Source: Rugamonas sp. A1-17 (lineage in GTDB: Bacteria > Pseudomonadota > Gammaproteobacteria > Burkholderiales > Burkholderiaceae_D). From it: a DNA stretch of 64,000 nucleotides. The notes beneath the pieces were generated by a model. That model saw only the letters and a list, made by a program, of their open reading frames with translations, searched no databases and was not told the origin of the DNA. The DNA is taken from positions 186,001 to 250,000 of the forward strand of contig JAJLPB010000003.1 of assembly GCA_025548565.1 (NCBI GenBank), given 5' to 3'. Shown here piece by piece: positions 16,969 through 25,925 of this stretch (its first letter is position 1; every line of letters starts with the position of its first letter). The position numbers were made by a program, and so were the translations under genes.

Positions 16969-18585
16969 TCAATGATGATGTTGTACTGGTGCGCAGCCGC
17001 TGGCGGAAATCACGGGGAGCTCGAAATTCGCCTTGCTGATTTGCCCTGCGCCGCGCTCGTTGGTGGTGACAGCCGCCGTCAGATGCCAGGGGGCGCCATG
17101 ATGGGTCGGCACCAGGCTGTTGATGATGCCGTTGACTTCGATGGCAATGCAGAGCGCGCCTCCATGGCCGTGGCCGGACAAGGCCCAGTGGCTGGTGCTG
17201 CTGACCAGATAGCGGTCGCGGAAGGTCTTGTCGGCGATCCTGGCCTGGCCGGGATGCAGGTAGACGTCGGCCTGGAAGCTGTAGTCGGGTGCGTCCGCTT
17301 TACGCTGCAGGCGCAGGTAGCGCTTTGTGGTCCCGGTGGTGGCGGGGATGGCGTATTTGTTGTCGACCGTGATGCTGGGTTGTCCAACCGGGCCGTCGGC
17401 GGCGGCATCGCTCAACAGCGCGGCAAACAGGCTCTTTTGATTGTCGCCGAAGACGAAGCCGGCGCCCTGGTGCGCGTCGATCAGCCGCTGGATCTCATTC
17501 CTGCGTATGAACTCGCCGCCATAGGGCGGCTGATAGCCATAGCCTTGCTTGACGGTGTCGAAGTAAAGGTCGGCTTGTCCCATGTGCGGCGTGTAGTTGC
17601 CGGTGCCTGGGAGCGTGCCCGCGCTGCCGGCGCTCCACCCGATCGGCTTGGGCAGCGTGTCATCCTGCTCCGCGCGCATCTCGGCGCTGCGGCCGTCGCC
17701 GGTGATGCCGGCGTCGCCATGTTCGTCCAGCCACTTCTCCAGGCTGTAATCGAGGAAATTGTGGAAGGCGTAAAACAGGGGATCCATGCCCGCAGTGGCG
17801 TTGTCGGCCATATTGCCGCCGATGTAGAACGCATGCATGCGGTTGTGAATGCGGGTCTCCAGCGCGCCGCCGCCGTTGCTGCCGTATTCGTCGCCGCCAA
17901 ATTCCGGCCAGTCCATGTAATAGATCTGGTAGGCCAGCAGATACGGCGAGGCGGTCGCCATCGAACTCGGCAGCCTTTCGCTGATGCGGGTGGCGTCGAA
18001 CAGCGGCGAGCCGGGATCCTCGAAGGCCTTCGGATAGCGCACGCCGCTGGGCTTGCGGGTGAAGTTCCAGTACGGTAGCGCGACGTCGCGGGTGCTGGGG
18101 CCGCGTTTGCCGTCGGGGTCCGAGGCTTGCAGCGCCTGCTCGAAGTAGTACAGCTGGGCGCGGTGCCATTGCAGGAAGGTGTTCTTCTGGTGCTCGCACT
18201 CGCCTGGATGCTCGGTGTGAAAGCGGGTATCGATGCCTGGACCGAGGTCGAGGAAGCCCCTGACATCGCAGCTGTTGCGATTCGGGCTGGCCAGCACTTG
18301 CCGCAGGTCTTGCGCGGATAGCGGTGCCGCGCGCGTCTGGTTGACCTGCACCGCCGGACAGTCATGTACCCAGGATTGCCACAGGTAGCCGCCGCGGTCG
18401 TAGACATTGAGCTGGCTTTTGCTCTTCAGCTCGGCCACGGCGTGCTTGAAGGCTTCCAGCTCGGCAGGCGTCAGGTCGTCGATGTTCTTCCGGTAGTGCA
18501 CCGGGCGCACGTCGTCCTGCGCGCCCGCGGAGAACGGACCGGCCAACAGCAGGCCGGCCAGCAAGGTCGGGAGGATATGGTTCAT
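16969..18585 (-). CDS. Secreted tyrosinase / polyphenol oxidase
   Basis: 538 residues from the ATG at 18585, starting with a Sec signal peptide (MNHILPTLLAGLLLAGPFSAGA). The CuA region has His residues in FHTEHPGECEHQ and in FLQWHRAQLYYFE. CuB has IHNRMHAF and DPLFYAFHNFLD. This is the type-3 dinuclear copper centre that oxidises phenols to ortho-quinones. About 200 residues follow the copper domain, ending in APVQHHH; such C-terminal parts in other tyrosinases shield the active site or bind copper. The gene is second in the operon, 29 bases after the multicopper oxidase. The substrate could be tyrosine, lignin phenols or a secondary metabolite. Confidence 0.88.
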   Translation of the reverse strand: MNHILPTLLAGLLLAGPFSAGAQDDVRPVHYRKNIDDLTPAELEAFKHAVAELKSKSQLNVYDRGGYLWQSWVHDCPAVQVNQTRAAPLSAQDLRQVLASPNRNSCDVRGFLDLGPGIDTRFHTEHPGECEHQKNTFLQWHRAQLYYFEQALQASDPDGKRGPSTRDVALPYWNFTRKPSGVRYPKAFEDPGSPLFDATRISERLPSSMATASPYLLAYQIYYMDWPEFGGDEYGSNGGGALETRIHNRMHAFYIGGNMADNATAGMDPLFYAFHNFLDYSLEKWLDEHGDAGITGDGRSAEMRAEQDDTLPKPIGWSAGSAGTLPGTGNYTPHMGQADLYFDTVKQGYGYQPPYGGEFIRRNEIQRLIDAHQGAGFVFGDNQKSLFAALLSDAAADGPVGQPSITVDNKYAIPATTGTTKRYLRLQRKADAPDYSFQADVYLHPGQARIADKTFRDRYLVSSTSHWALSGHGHGGALCIAIEVNGIINSLVPTHHGAPWHLTAAVTTNERGAGQISKANFELPVISASGCAPVQHHH

Positions 18586-18614
18586 GCGTAGCGCTCCGGC
18601 AGGGGGAGGGGAGA

Positions 18615-20639
18615 TTAATGGTGCTGGTGGGCGTCGCCCGCAGCGCCGCCCCTGCCGTCCGGCAGCACGACTTTGACGTTCTGCATCATGCCCTGGTCTT
18701 CGTGCTCCAGGATATGGCAATGAAGCACGTACTCGCCGATGTAGCGCTCGTAGCGGGTGGCGATTTCAATCTTGTGGCCCGGTATGACCAGCAGCGTGTC
18801 CTTCCAGGTGCCGACCATGTTCTGGTAATGGGAATCGACCGGTTTGCCCACCGTATTGGTAATGCTGATGATCTGGAATGGATTGACGTGGATGTGGAAC
18901 GGATGTCGGCCCAGTTTGGACTGCAGCACCCACATCTGGTCGGTGCCCAGCACCACCTTGTGGTCTATGCGGCCGGGATGGTAGACGTCTTCCAGCGAGG
19001 GTTGCGGCCGGACTCCCGGTTCGACCAGGAAGCGGGTGATGTCTTTGCCACTGGCCTCATCCTTGATGTCCGCGATGTTGAAGGTCACATATTCCTTGGG
19101 CGAGCTGCGCAGGCGGGCGACGTCCTTATCGGTGAAGTCCGGATGCGGCGCAAACCTGCTGAGTTTGAACTGCTTCAGATCCGCCGCTATTTCATGCTTG
19201 AGATTGGGCGGCAGCTTTGCCGGGGCAATGGCGTTGAGCGCACCCTGTAATTGCGATAGCAGGAATTCCTCAGGCGATTGCGTTGGCGCCGCCGCCGGCG
19301 AAGAAGGGGTGGCGCGGATCACACCGATCAAGCGGGTGTTGGCAGCGGCTTCCTTATCCGCGGTGTCGGGATTGAGGTTGGTCTCGCCATCGAACACGCA
19401 GTATGCACCGGTTGCCGGCAGTGAAAACAGGATATCGCTGCGGTAGCCGGGCATGAGGAAATTGACTTGCTTGCTGATGATTTTCTCATGCGTCAGCCCG
19501 TCGGCGGCGACTTCGAACTGGGTGACGTCGTCACCGTCGCACAACGCCATCACCTTTTCATCCTGGTTGGGCTTGCTGATCGCCTCCAGCAGTTTGGCCG
19601 GGTCCCTGGCGCGGCGGATGTGGAAGGCGATCGACGCCTGGAAGCCGGTGTCGACCACGCGCCAGCGGTGCAACTGGCGGGCGGCCAGCTCCAGAACGGG
19701 CTGGACCTTGCCATTGACGGAGGTGTAGCGACCCGATTTGCTCCAGGCGTCGGGCGGTCCGACCTGGACGAAACCTTCCATCCCGGCGGTCTCGCCGCTC
19801 GCGCAAGGCCTGATTGCATCGCCGTTGTCGTTGACGCAGCCGTAGGGGATCTGCTGCAGCAGCAGCACTTCCGCGGCGCTGCCCTGACGCGGCTGGAATT
19901 TCTTCAGCAGGACGTCGAGGTCGCCGTTCGCCTTGGCGGTGGGATAGCGCGCGCCTTCCACCACCAGCGCGCCGGCCATGCCGCTGGCGACCTGCATTGC
20001 GGTCGAGCCGTGCGTGTGCGGGTGATACCAGAAGGTGCCGGCAGGGTGATCGGAAGGGATGTTGTACTCGTACTCGAAGTTGACGTTGGGATGGATGGCG
20101 AGCAGGACGTTATCGCTGTTGCCGGCCGGCGAAACCCACAAGCCATGGGAATGCAGATTGGTGACGTTGAAGCAGCCCTTGTGGCTGGGCAAATTGATAT
20201 CCGCGCTGGCGCATTTTTGGGGATCCTGCTCCGGCAATTGGTTGTACAGCCGGAAGCGGACGGTTTGCCCTGGCCGCATCACCACCGTGGGGGCGAGGAA
20301 GGATGAGGACGTCGGATCTTCGGCGTTCCAGCCCTTGTCGGTGCGTTGCTGGTAGGCGCGCAGGCTGACCTTGTCGTAGTCGCCGGTGGTCGGATTGTAA
20401 ATCGTGCCGTCGGCGTAGCGAATGAACAGATCGTAGGCTTTTTCCAGGCCTTCCGGCTTGGCGGACGCGCGCGCGTCCGCGCGGTGGCTTTCCAGCAGCT
20501 GGGCCGGCGGATTCACCAGGCGCAGCTTGGTGGCCGCGGTGAGGACGGGCGCGGCGCGGTCGGCCTGCGCGGCTTGCGTGGCGGTGGCAAGGACAGCCAG
20601 GCATAACAGCGCCGGCTTGAAAAAAATGCGAGATTTCAT
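18615..20639 (-). CDS. Secreted multicopper oxidase (laccase / bilirubin oxidase-like)
   Basis: 674 residues with a Sec signal peptide (about 1-26). All four copper-binding signatures are present: HSHG, HPHTHG, HPFHIHVN and HCHILEHEDQGMM, so both the T1 copper and the trinuclear cluster are expected to be intact. The enzyme would oxidise phenols, bilirubin-like pigments or metal ions with reduction of oxygen to water. The protein is longer than typical laccases because of insertions between the second and third cupredoxin domains. It ends in a His-rich tail (DAHQHH). It is the first gene of the operon; a clear AGGAG precedes the ATG and a 14-bp inverted repeat lies 25-72 bases upstream. Confidence 0.92.
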   Translation of the reverse strand: MKSRIFFKPALLCLAVLATATQAAQADRAAPVLTAATKLRLVNPPAQLLESHRADARASAKPEGLEKAYDLFIRYADGTIYNPTTGDYDKVSLRAYQQRTDKGWNAEDPTSSSFLAPTVVMRPGQTVRFRLYNQLPEQDPQKCASADINLPSHKGCFNVTNLHSHGLWVSPAGNSDNVLLAIHPNVNFEYEYNIPSDHPAGTFWYHPHTHGSTAMQVASGMAGALVVEGARYPTAKANGDLDVLLKKFQPRQGSAAEVLLLQQIPYGCVNDNGDAIRPCASGETAGMEGFVQVGPPDAWSKSGRYTSVNGKVQPVLELAARQLHRWRVVDTGFQASIAFHIRRARDPAKLLEAISKPNQDEKVMALCDGDDVTQFEVAADGLTHEKIISKQVNFLMPGYRSDILFSLPATGAYCVFDGETNLNPDTADKEAAANTRLIGVIRATPSSPAAAPTQSPEEFLLSQLQGALNAIAPAKLPPNLKHEIAADLKQFKLSRFAPHPDFTDKDVARLRSSPKEYVTFNIADIKDEASGKDITRFLVEPGVRPQPSLEDVYHPGRIDHKVVLGTDQMWVLQSKLGRHPFHIHVNPFQIISITNTVGKPVDSHYQNMVGTWKDTLLVIPGHKIEIATRYERYIGEYVLHCHILEHEDQGMMQNVKVVLPDGRGGAAGDAHQHH

Positions 20640-20663
20640 GGAGGCTCCTGGCTTTTGAACTGT

Positions 20664-20711
20664 ATGGATAATTTTTGTATTTACATTTTTTTAATATCAA
20701 AAATTATCCAT
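20664..20711. repeat. 14-bp inverted repeat in the oxidase operon promoter region
   Basis: ATGGATAATTTTTG at 20664-20677 and its exact reverse complement at 20698-20711, separated by 20 AT-rich bases. It lies directly upstream of the multicopper oxidase start. It may be the binding site of a dimeric repressor or activator; a stem in the leader RNA is the alternative. No regulator gene is adjacent. Confidence 0.6.
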
Positions 20712-20844
20712 TGAGCAAGCCCCTCCAAATCTCTCCTTTTATCACCTGTTGTTTTTTGTGGACTTTATGGACGGCGTCGCCGTCCGCGCCTATCGGGCCG
20801 CTGGCGGAACAGCTTCTTGCCTCGCGGCCCGACTGGCTTAGGTC

Positions 20845-21933
20845 TTAGTAGGTGTAGAACATGCGCTGGATTTCCTTGCTGTCGCTGGTCTTGGTCAGGG
20901 CCAGCATCAGCAGGATGCGCGCCTTTTGCGGGCTCAGCGTGTCGGATACGACGAAGTCCAGCGCATCGTCGTTGGCCTCGCCGTTGCGGGCCACGATGCC
21001 CTGGCCGACGCGGGCGGCGCGCACGATCAGCACGCCTTGCTTGCGGGCCGCGGTCAGCGCGGGGGCGACCTTGGTGGCCAGGCTGCCGTCGCCGACGCCG
21101 GCGTGGATGATGCCTTTGGCGCCGGCGGCCACCAGTGCGTTCAGCGCCACAGGGCCGACGTTGGCGTAGCCGTAGACGATGTCGACCTGCGGCAGCGCGT
21201 CGAGCTTGCTGATGTCGAACTCGGTGTCAACCGTGTGCTTGCGGGTCGACGCATGGTAGAAGTAAGGCTTGTTGCCCTGGATGTAGCCCAGCATGCCCAG
21301 CTCCGGCGTCTTGAAGCTGTCCAGTGTCGAGGTGTTGGTCTTGGTGACGTCGCGCGCGCCCTGGATCTGGTCGTTCAGCGCCACCAGCACGCCCTTGCCG
21401 ATGGCTTCCTTGCTGGCCGCCAGCAGCACCGCGTTGTACAGGTTGATCGGGCCGTCGGCCGACAGCGCGGTGCCCGGACGCATGGCGCCGACCAGCACCA
21501 CCGGCTTATTGCTCTTCACCACCATGTCGAGGAAGTAGGCGGTCTCTTCCAGTGTGTCGGTGCCGTGGGTGATGACGATGCCATCGACGTCCGGCTGCGC
21601 CAGCAGCGTGTTGACGCGCTTGGCCAGCACCAGCCAGTGTTCGTTGCTCATGTTTTCGCTGGCGATCTGGAACACTTGCTCGCCTTTGACTTGCGCCACC
21701 TTGGCCAGTTCCGGCACGGCCTGGATCAAACGGTCGACGCCGACCGTGGCGGCGGTGTAGCCGACCGTGGTGGTGGTGGTGGCGCCGCTGCCGGCGATGG
21801 TGCCGCCGGTGGCCAGGATGGTCACATGGGCAGTTGGCGCGGCGTCGGCGGCGCGGACCGCGGGAGCGGCCCCTGCCAGCAGCGCCAGGGCGCACAGCGC
21901 GGACATCAGACGGGAGGAAATAGGAACGAACAT
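20845..21933 (-). CDS. ansB: Type II (periplasmic) L-asparaginase
   Basis: 362 residues with a signal peptide cleaved near residue 28. The catalytic threonines are in ILATGGTIAG and ITHGTDTLEETAYFLD. The sequence aligns end to end with E. coli AnsB, closing with KTSDSKEIQRMFYTY. It hydrolyses asparagine (and some glutamine) to aspartate and ammonia in the periplasm. It stands alone, 77 bases upstream of the porin gene end on the same strand. Nothing in the sequence shows how it is regulated. Confidence 0.95.
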   Translation of the reverse strand: MFVPISSRLMSALCALALLAGAAPAVRAADAAPTAHVTILATGGTIAGSGATTTTTVGYTAATVGVDRLIQAVPELAKVAQVKGEQVFQIASENMSNEHWLVLAKRVNTLLAQPDVDGIVITHGTDTLEETAYFLDMVVKSNKPVVLVGAMRPGTALSADGPINLYNAVLLAASKEAIGKGVLVALNDQIQGARDVTKTNTSTLDSFKTPELGMLGYIQGNKPYFYHASTRKHTVDTEFDISKLDALPQVDIVYGYANVGPVALNALVAAGAKGIIHAGVGDGSLATKVAPALTAARKQGVLIVRAARVGQGIVARNGEANDDALDFVVSDTLSPQKARILLMLALTKTSDSKEIQRMFYTY

Positions 21934-22010
21934 AGAGTCTCCAAAATAAATAAGTGGGATGAATAAGGGCTGGTCCCGAAAGGGGAAAACCCCGGTGGTG
22001 CTTTGTGGCT

Positions 22011-23018
22011 TTAGAACTTGTGGCGGATACCGACCGACAGTGCTCGCGATCCATTGCCGGCAGCCGGCGCGCTGCCGCCGCTGGAGGCGTCGCCCACCAC
22101 ATTGGTGGCGGCCGATTCGTTGCGGATGGTGCCGAATGAACTGTAGAGGTTGGTGCGTTTGGACAGCGCGTAGGTATAGCCCACCGCGAACTGTCTGCCG
22201 CCCCGCTCGGTCGCGGAACGGTCCTGTTTTTTCACATACGAGGCCAGCAGCTTGCCCTGTCCGAGCGGCACCGAGGCACCCAGCAGGAAGTCGCGGAAAT
22301 CGCCGCCGAGGTCGTCCTTCTCGGTTTCAAACGCGGCGTGCACGGTCGCGGGGCCGAAGTTGTAGCTGGCGCCCAGCAGGACCTCTTTCAATGTATTGAA
22401 AGAAGTGGCCTTCAGGCTGTCATAGGCCAGGGTGCCCACCAGCGGGCCCGCGGCGTAGTCGATGGAAAAAGCGATGGTGCGGCCCAGGGTGCTGTCGCCG
22501 GCATGTTCGCCGAAGCCATACATCACGGTGGCCGACAGGCCATTCAGCTTGGGCGTTGCATAGCTGACGGTGTTGTTGGTGCGTGCCGTGCCGATGCTCA
22601 TCAGGTTGGTGGCGGAGCCGGTGAAGCCGGTTTCAAACGGGTCGATGCCGTCCAGCGCGATGAAGATCGGGTTGCATTGACGGCCCAGGTTGATGGTACC
22701 GGCGCTGGTGGTCAGGCCGACATAGGCATGGCGGCCGAACAGGGCGCCGTTCTGGCGCGCCTTGCCGGTGTCGAGATCGAGCCCGTTCTCCAGCACGAAG
22801 TGGGCGTTCATGCCATTGCCCAGGTCTTCCTGTCCCTTGAAGCCCAGGCGGCTGCCGGACTGCACGCCGGATGCCAACTTGGTGACCGAGCCCTCGGCGC
22901 CACCGGTTTCGCGGGTGATGCCCGCGTCCAGTATGCCGTAGACGGTGACGCCGGATTGCGCCGAGGCGGCGCCGGCTGCGGAAGCGATCAAGAGGCCAGC
23001 TACTAACGATTTTTTCAT
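22011..23018 (-). CDS. Gram-negative outer-membrane porin
   Basis: 335 residues. A signal peptide (MKKSLVAGLLIASAAGAASA) is followed by QSGVTVYGILDAGITRETGG, the classic first strand of trimeric Burkholderiales porins, and the chain ends in SVGIRHKF with the C-terminal Phe needed for insertion by the BAM complex. It forms a general diffusion channel. The upstream 430 bases have no gene but may hold a long leader. Confidence 0.93.
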   Translation of the reverse strand: MKKSLVAGLLIASAAGAASAQSGVTVYGILDAGITRETGGAEGSVTKLASGVQSGSRLGFKGQEDLGNGMNAHFVLENGLDLDTGKARQNGALFGRHAYVGLTTSAGTINLGRQCNPIFIALDGIDPFETGFTGSATNLMSIGTARTNNTVSYATPKLNGLSATVMYGFGEHAGDSTLGRTIAFSIDYAAGPLVGTLAYDSLKATSFNTLKEVLLGASYNFGPATVHAAFETEKDDLGGDFRDFLLGASVPLGQGKLLASYVKKQDRSATERGGRQFAVGYTYALSKRTNLYSSFGTIRNESAATNVVGDASSGGSAPAAGNGSRALSVGIRHKF

Positions 23019-23450
23019 AAACGATCCAATAAGACTATGCGGTAGGTATCACGACGCGACCGGGAAATCGAGGATGCAGCGATCCCCGCCGGACCTGCGG
23101 GAGCAAGGTCCGGGCTCGGTCAGCCGTGAAATTAACGATGGAGCGGCGCGCAAGCGGCGCCGCCAGACGGGCGTTGGTGGCGCTTACGTCAGGAAGGTGG
23201 CCTGCACATTCGGGCGGGAATTACTTTGGTCATGTTGTTGTCTCCGTTTTATTTATAGTAAAAAGCGCTTCGTAGCGGTGACCGCCATCGAATATGCTTT
23301 TCACAACAGAGATAGCACTATCCGTGCCACGGCATCAACCAGCCGGACTATTGAGCCAAATCATTGATTGGACGAGGTTTTTGTGCGATGGGGGAGGCCA
23401 GGCGCCGGTGCCCGAGTATGAATTGTCATACCTTGGCCTCGATTCGAGTC
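23019..23450. other. Long leader / spacer before the porin
   Basis: No supported gene. On the minus strand TATAAA (23257-23252) could be a -10 box, giving a leader of more than 200 bases before the porin. Within it GGAGAC precedes an ATG at 23233 that opens a 14-codon frame closing at 23189. This could be a leader peptide or chance. Porin mRNAs are common sRNA targets, which would fit a long leader. Confidence 0.35.
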
Positions 23451-24662
23451 TTAATTTTCGTTACGAGCGCTCAGCAGCGTCAGGATGGCGGCGAGCAGCA
23501 GTACCGCCGCGCTCGCGATAAACGTGCTCTGGTAGCCGCGCGCGTCGAACAGCAAGCCGCCGATGGTCGAGCCCAGCCCAATGGCAAGCTGCACGACGGC
23601 GACCATCAACCCGCCGCCAGCCTCCGCGTCGTGGGGCAGGGCGTTTGCCAGCCAGTACCACCAGCCAACCGGCGCGGCGGTCGCCACCGCTCCCCAAATG
23701 CCCAGCATCGCCGCCACGGCCGCGACATGGCTGCCCACGACGGTAAGCGCCAAGGCGATCAGCGCCATCAGGGTCGGGATGGTGACCAGCGTCGCGTAGA
23801 AGTTCCAGCTGAGGAAGCTGCTGATGACGGTGGTGCCGATAAATCCCCCGACGCCGATCGCCAGCAGGATGAGCGAAAGCGTTGATGCGTCCACCAGCGT
23901 CACCGTTTCAAGGAAGGGGCGCAAATAGGTGAACAGCGTAAACTGCCCCATGAAGAACGCGCTGATCGCCAGCATGCCCATGGCAATCTTCGGATCCTTC
24001 AACAGTTGGAAGGCGTTACGGGATCTCGCCGCGCCTGTCAGGGGCGGCATGGACGGCAGGCTGAGCCACTGCCAGAGGAAGGCGCCCAAGGCCACCGGAA
24101 CCAGGCAGAAGAATGCGCCACGCCATCCGATGACCGAACCCAGGTAACTGCCCACGGGGGCGGCGACCACGGTCGCCAGCGCATTGCCGCCGTTGAAAAT
24201 CGCCAGGGCGCGCGGCACCTGATGGGATGGCACCAGGCGCATCGCGGTGGCCGTCGTCAGGGACCAAAAGCCACCGACCACCACGCCGACCAACGCCCGC
24301 CCGGTCAGGTACAGCAGGTAGTTCGGCGCCGTCGCGACCACCGCGCCGGAGACCGCCATCAGGGCGGTCAGGCCCAACAGGAGCGTCTTGCGGTCCATGG
24401 CGCCAGCCAGCGCCGACATCGACAGGCTGGTCAGCACCGCGCATGCACCGGAGACGGCTATACCCTGTCCCGCCAGGCCTTTGCTGATCAACAGATCCCT
24501 GGCCATCGGCGTCAGCAGGCTGACCGGCATGAACTCCGAGGCGATGAGCGCGAAGACGCACAGCGCCATGGCGAACACGCCGCCCCAATTGGCCGGTTGC
24601 GCACCGGCCTTGCTGTCTCCTTGGACGCCGTTGTGCAGGGTGGCGGCTGTTGGCGCTGTCAT
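23451..24662 (-). CDS. MFS transporter, drug/sugar efflux type
   Basis: 403 residues with twelve predicted transmembrane helices and no signal peptide. The N-terminal ALCVFALIASEFMPVSLLTP and the loop LAGAMDRKTLLLG match the AraJ/YdhP-like DHA1 branch of the major facilitator superfamily, which exports sugars, arabinose-like compounds or drugs by proton antiport. It starts 9 bases after the stop of the alpha/beta hydrolase on the same strand, so the two form an operon divergent from the LysR regulator. The likely job is export of a compound linked to the hydrolase. Substrate unknown. Confidence 0.88.
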   Translation of the reverse strand: MTAPTAATLHNGVQGDSKAGAQPANWGGVFAMALCVFALIASEFMPVSLLTPMARDLLISKGLAGQGIAVSGACAVLTSLSMSALAGAMDRKTLLLGLTALMAVSGAVVATAPNYLLYLTGRALVGVVVGGFWSLTTATAMRLVPSHQVPRALAIFNGGNALATVVAAPVGSYLGSVIGWRGAFFCLVPVALGAFLWQWLSLPSMPPLTGAARSRNAFQLLKDPKIAMGMLAISAFFMGQFTLFTYLRPFLETVTLVDASTLSLILLAIGVGGFIGTTVISSFLSWNFYATLVTIPTLMALIALALTVVGSHVAAVAAMLGIWGAVATAAPVGWWYWLANALPHDAEAGGGLMVAVVQLAIGLGSTIGGLLFDARGYQSTFIASAAVLLLAAILTLLSARNEN

Positions 24663-24671
24663 GGAATGCCC

Positions 24672-25763
24672 CTATGCCAGGTTCTTGCGGAAAAACGCGG
24701 TCAGCTTGTCCCACGGGATGAGCTTGACCCGGTCGTACAGGTCGACGTGCCCGGCCCCCGGAACCATGACCAATTCCTTGGCCTCGCCGGCGAGCCGGTA
24801 CGCTTCTTCGCTGAACTCCCTGGAGTGCGCCTGGTCGCCAGTGATGAACAGCATCGGCCGTGGCGAAATTGTCTCGATATCGTTGAACGGATAGAAGTTC
24901 ATGAACTTCACATTGCTGGTCAGGGTCGGATGCGTGGTCAGTGCCGGCGACGAACCCGCAGGCGTGAATTCGCCACGCGGCGTGCGATAGAAATCGTAGA
25001 ACTCGCGCTGGATCGGGTGCGTGTCCGCGTCCAGCTGGTGCACCGTGCCGCCGGTGTAGCTGACCGGGCCGCCGGCGAACTCGACGTCGCGCTGCCGCGC
25101 CGCCTCGGCGATGATTTTTTTGCGTTGCTCCAGCGTTTGCGAGTGGTTCAGCGCGTTGCGGTTGGCCGCTCCCATGTCATACATGCTGACGGTTGCGATG
25201 GCCTTCATGCGCGGGTCGATCTTGGCCGCGCTGATGACGAAGCTGCCGCTGCCGCAGATGCCCAGCACGCCGATGCGCTCCCGGTCCACCGAGGCCTGGC
25301 TGCCCAGGTAGTCGACCGCCGCGCTGAATGCCTCGGCGTAGATATCCGGCGCCACCGCGTTGCGCACCTGGCCATCGCTTTCGCCCCAGAACGACTGATC
25401 GATGGCCAGCGTGACGAAGCCCTGTTCGGCCAGCTTCTGCGCATACAGGTTCGAACTTTGTTCTTTCACCGCCCCCATCGGATGGCCGACGACGATCGCC
25501 GGATACCGGGCGTTGCCGTCGAACGCTTGTGGCAGGAACAGATTCCCCACCACCTTCATTTTGTACTGGTTATCGAAAACGACTTTTCGGGCCGGGACTT
25601 TTGCGCTCTTGTAGAAATTGTCCGCCCCGTTTGACGGATCCGGCGCCGGAATCTTTTCCGCCGCAAATGCCTGGCTTCCCGCAACGGATAAGGTTCCCAA
25701 GGCGGCGATGCCGGTGCCGGCGGCCTTCAAAAATTCACGGCGATCTAATTCCTGTGTGGTCAT
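24672..25763 (-). CDS. Alpha/beta hydrolase with twin-arginine-type signal
   Basis: 363 residues. The N-terminus MTTQELDRREFLKAAGTGIA is a Tat-like signal (RR followed by FLK), so the enzyme may be exported folded. The hydrolase core has the oxyanion region VVGHPMGAVKE, the nucleophile elbow GICGSGSFV (GxCxG, a Cys in the usual Ser position, as in dienelactone hydrolases) and a late His in VPGAGHVDLYD. It resembles the DltE/YcjY group of peptidase S9-like hydrolases. It is the first gene of an operon with the MFS transporter and is divergent from a LysR gene that probably controls both. Confidence 0.85.
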   Translation of the reverse strand: MTTQELDRREFLKAAGTGIAALGTLSVAGSQAFAAEKIPAPDPSNGADNFYKSAKVPARKVVFDNQYKMKVVGNLFLPQAFDGNARYPAIVVGHPMGAVKEQSSNLYAQKLAEQGFVTLAIDQSFWGESDGQVRNAVAPDIYAEAFSAAVDYLGSQASVDRERIGVLGICGSGSFVISAAKIDPRMKAIATVSMYDMGAANRNALNHSQTLEQRKKIIAEAARQRDVEFAGGPVSYTGGTVHQLDADTHPIQREFYDFYRTPRGEFTPAGSSPALTTHPTLTSNVKFMNFYPFNDIETISPRPMLFITGDQAHSREFSEEAYRLAGEAKELVMVPGAGHVDLYDRVKLIPWDKLTAFFRKNLA

Positions 25764-25857
25764 GCTGGTTCTCCAGTGAGGTGAGGGTCAGCGCCATCGT
25801 ACTTTTGGGAGCGGCTGCCGGCGCATCGAAAACCAGCATAGGTATATGCGTGTGAGC

Positions 25858-25880
25858 CATGAATGGGGCACCAATTCATG
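25858..25880. promoter_or_regulatory. Inverted repeat in the hydrolase/LysR divergent promoter
   Basis: CATGAAT and ATTCATG are separated by 9 bases (23 bp in all), 46 bases before the LysR start and 95 bases before the hydrolase start. Its size and place fit a LysR-family operator. Inferred only. Confidence 0.5.
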
Positions 25881-25925
25881 TGAAAAAGGTGTACATTGGA
25901 TCGACAATCGATTTAGGAAGCCCAG

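Noticed and set aside
18585-18720. Longer start for the tyrosinase giving 45 more residues
   Set aside because: The added part is Arg/Pro-rich and overlaps the multicopper oxidase; the start at 18585 leads straight into a clean signal peptide.
20769-20785. GGACGGC/GCCGTCC hairpin between asparaginase and the oxidase operon
   Set aside because: No T-run on either side, so not a convincing terminator.
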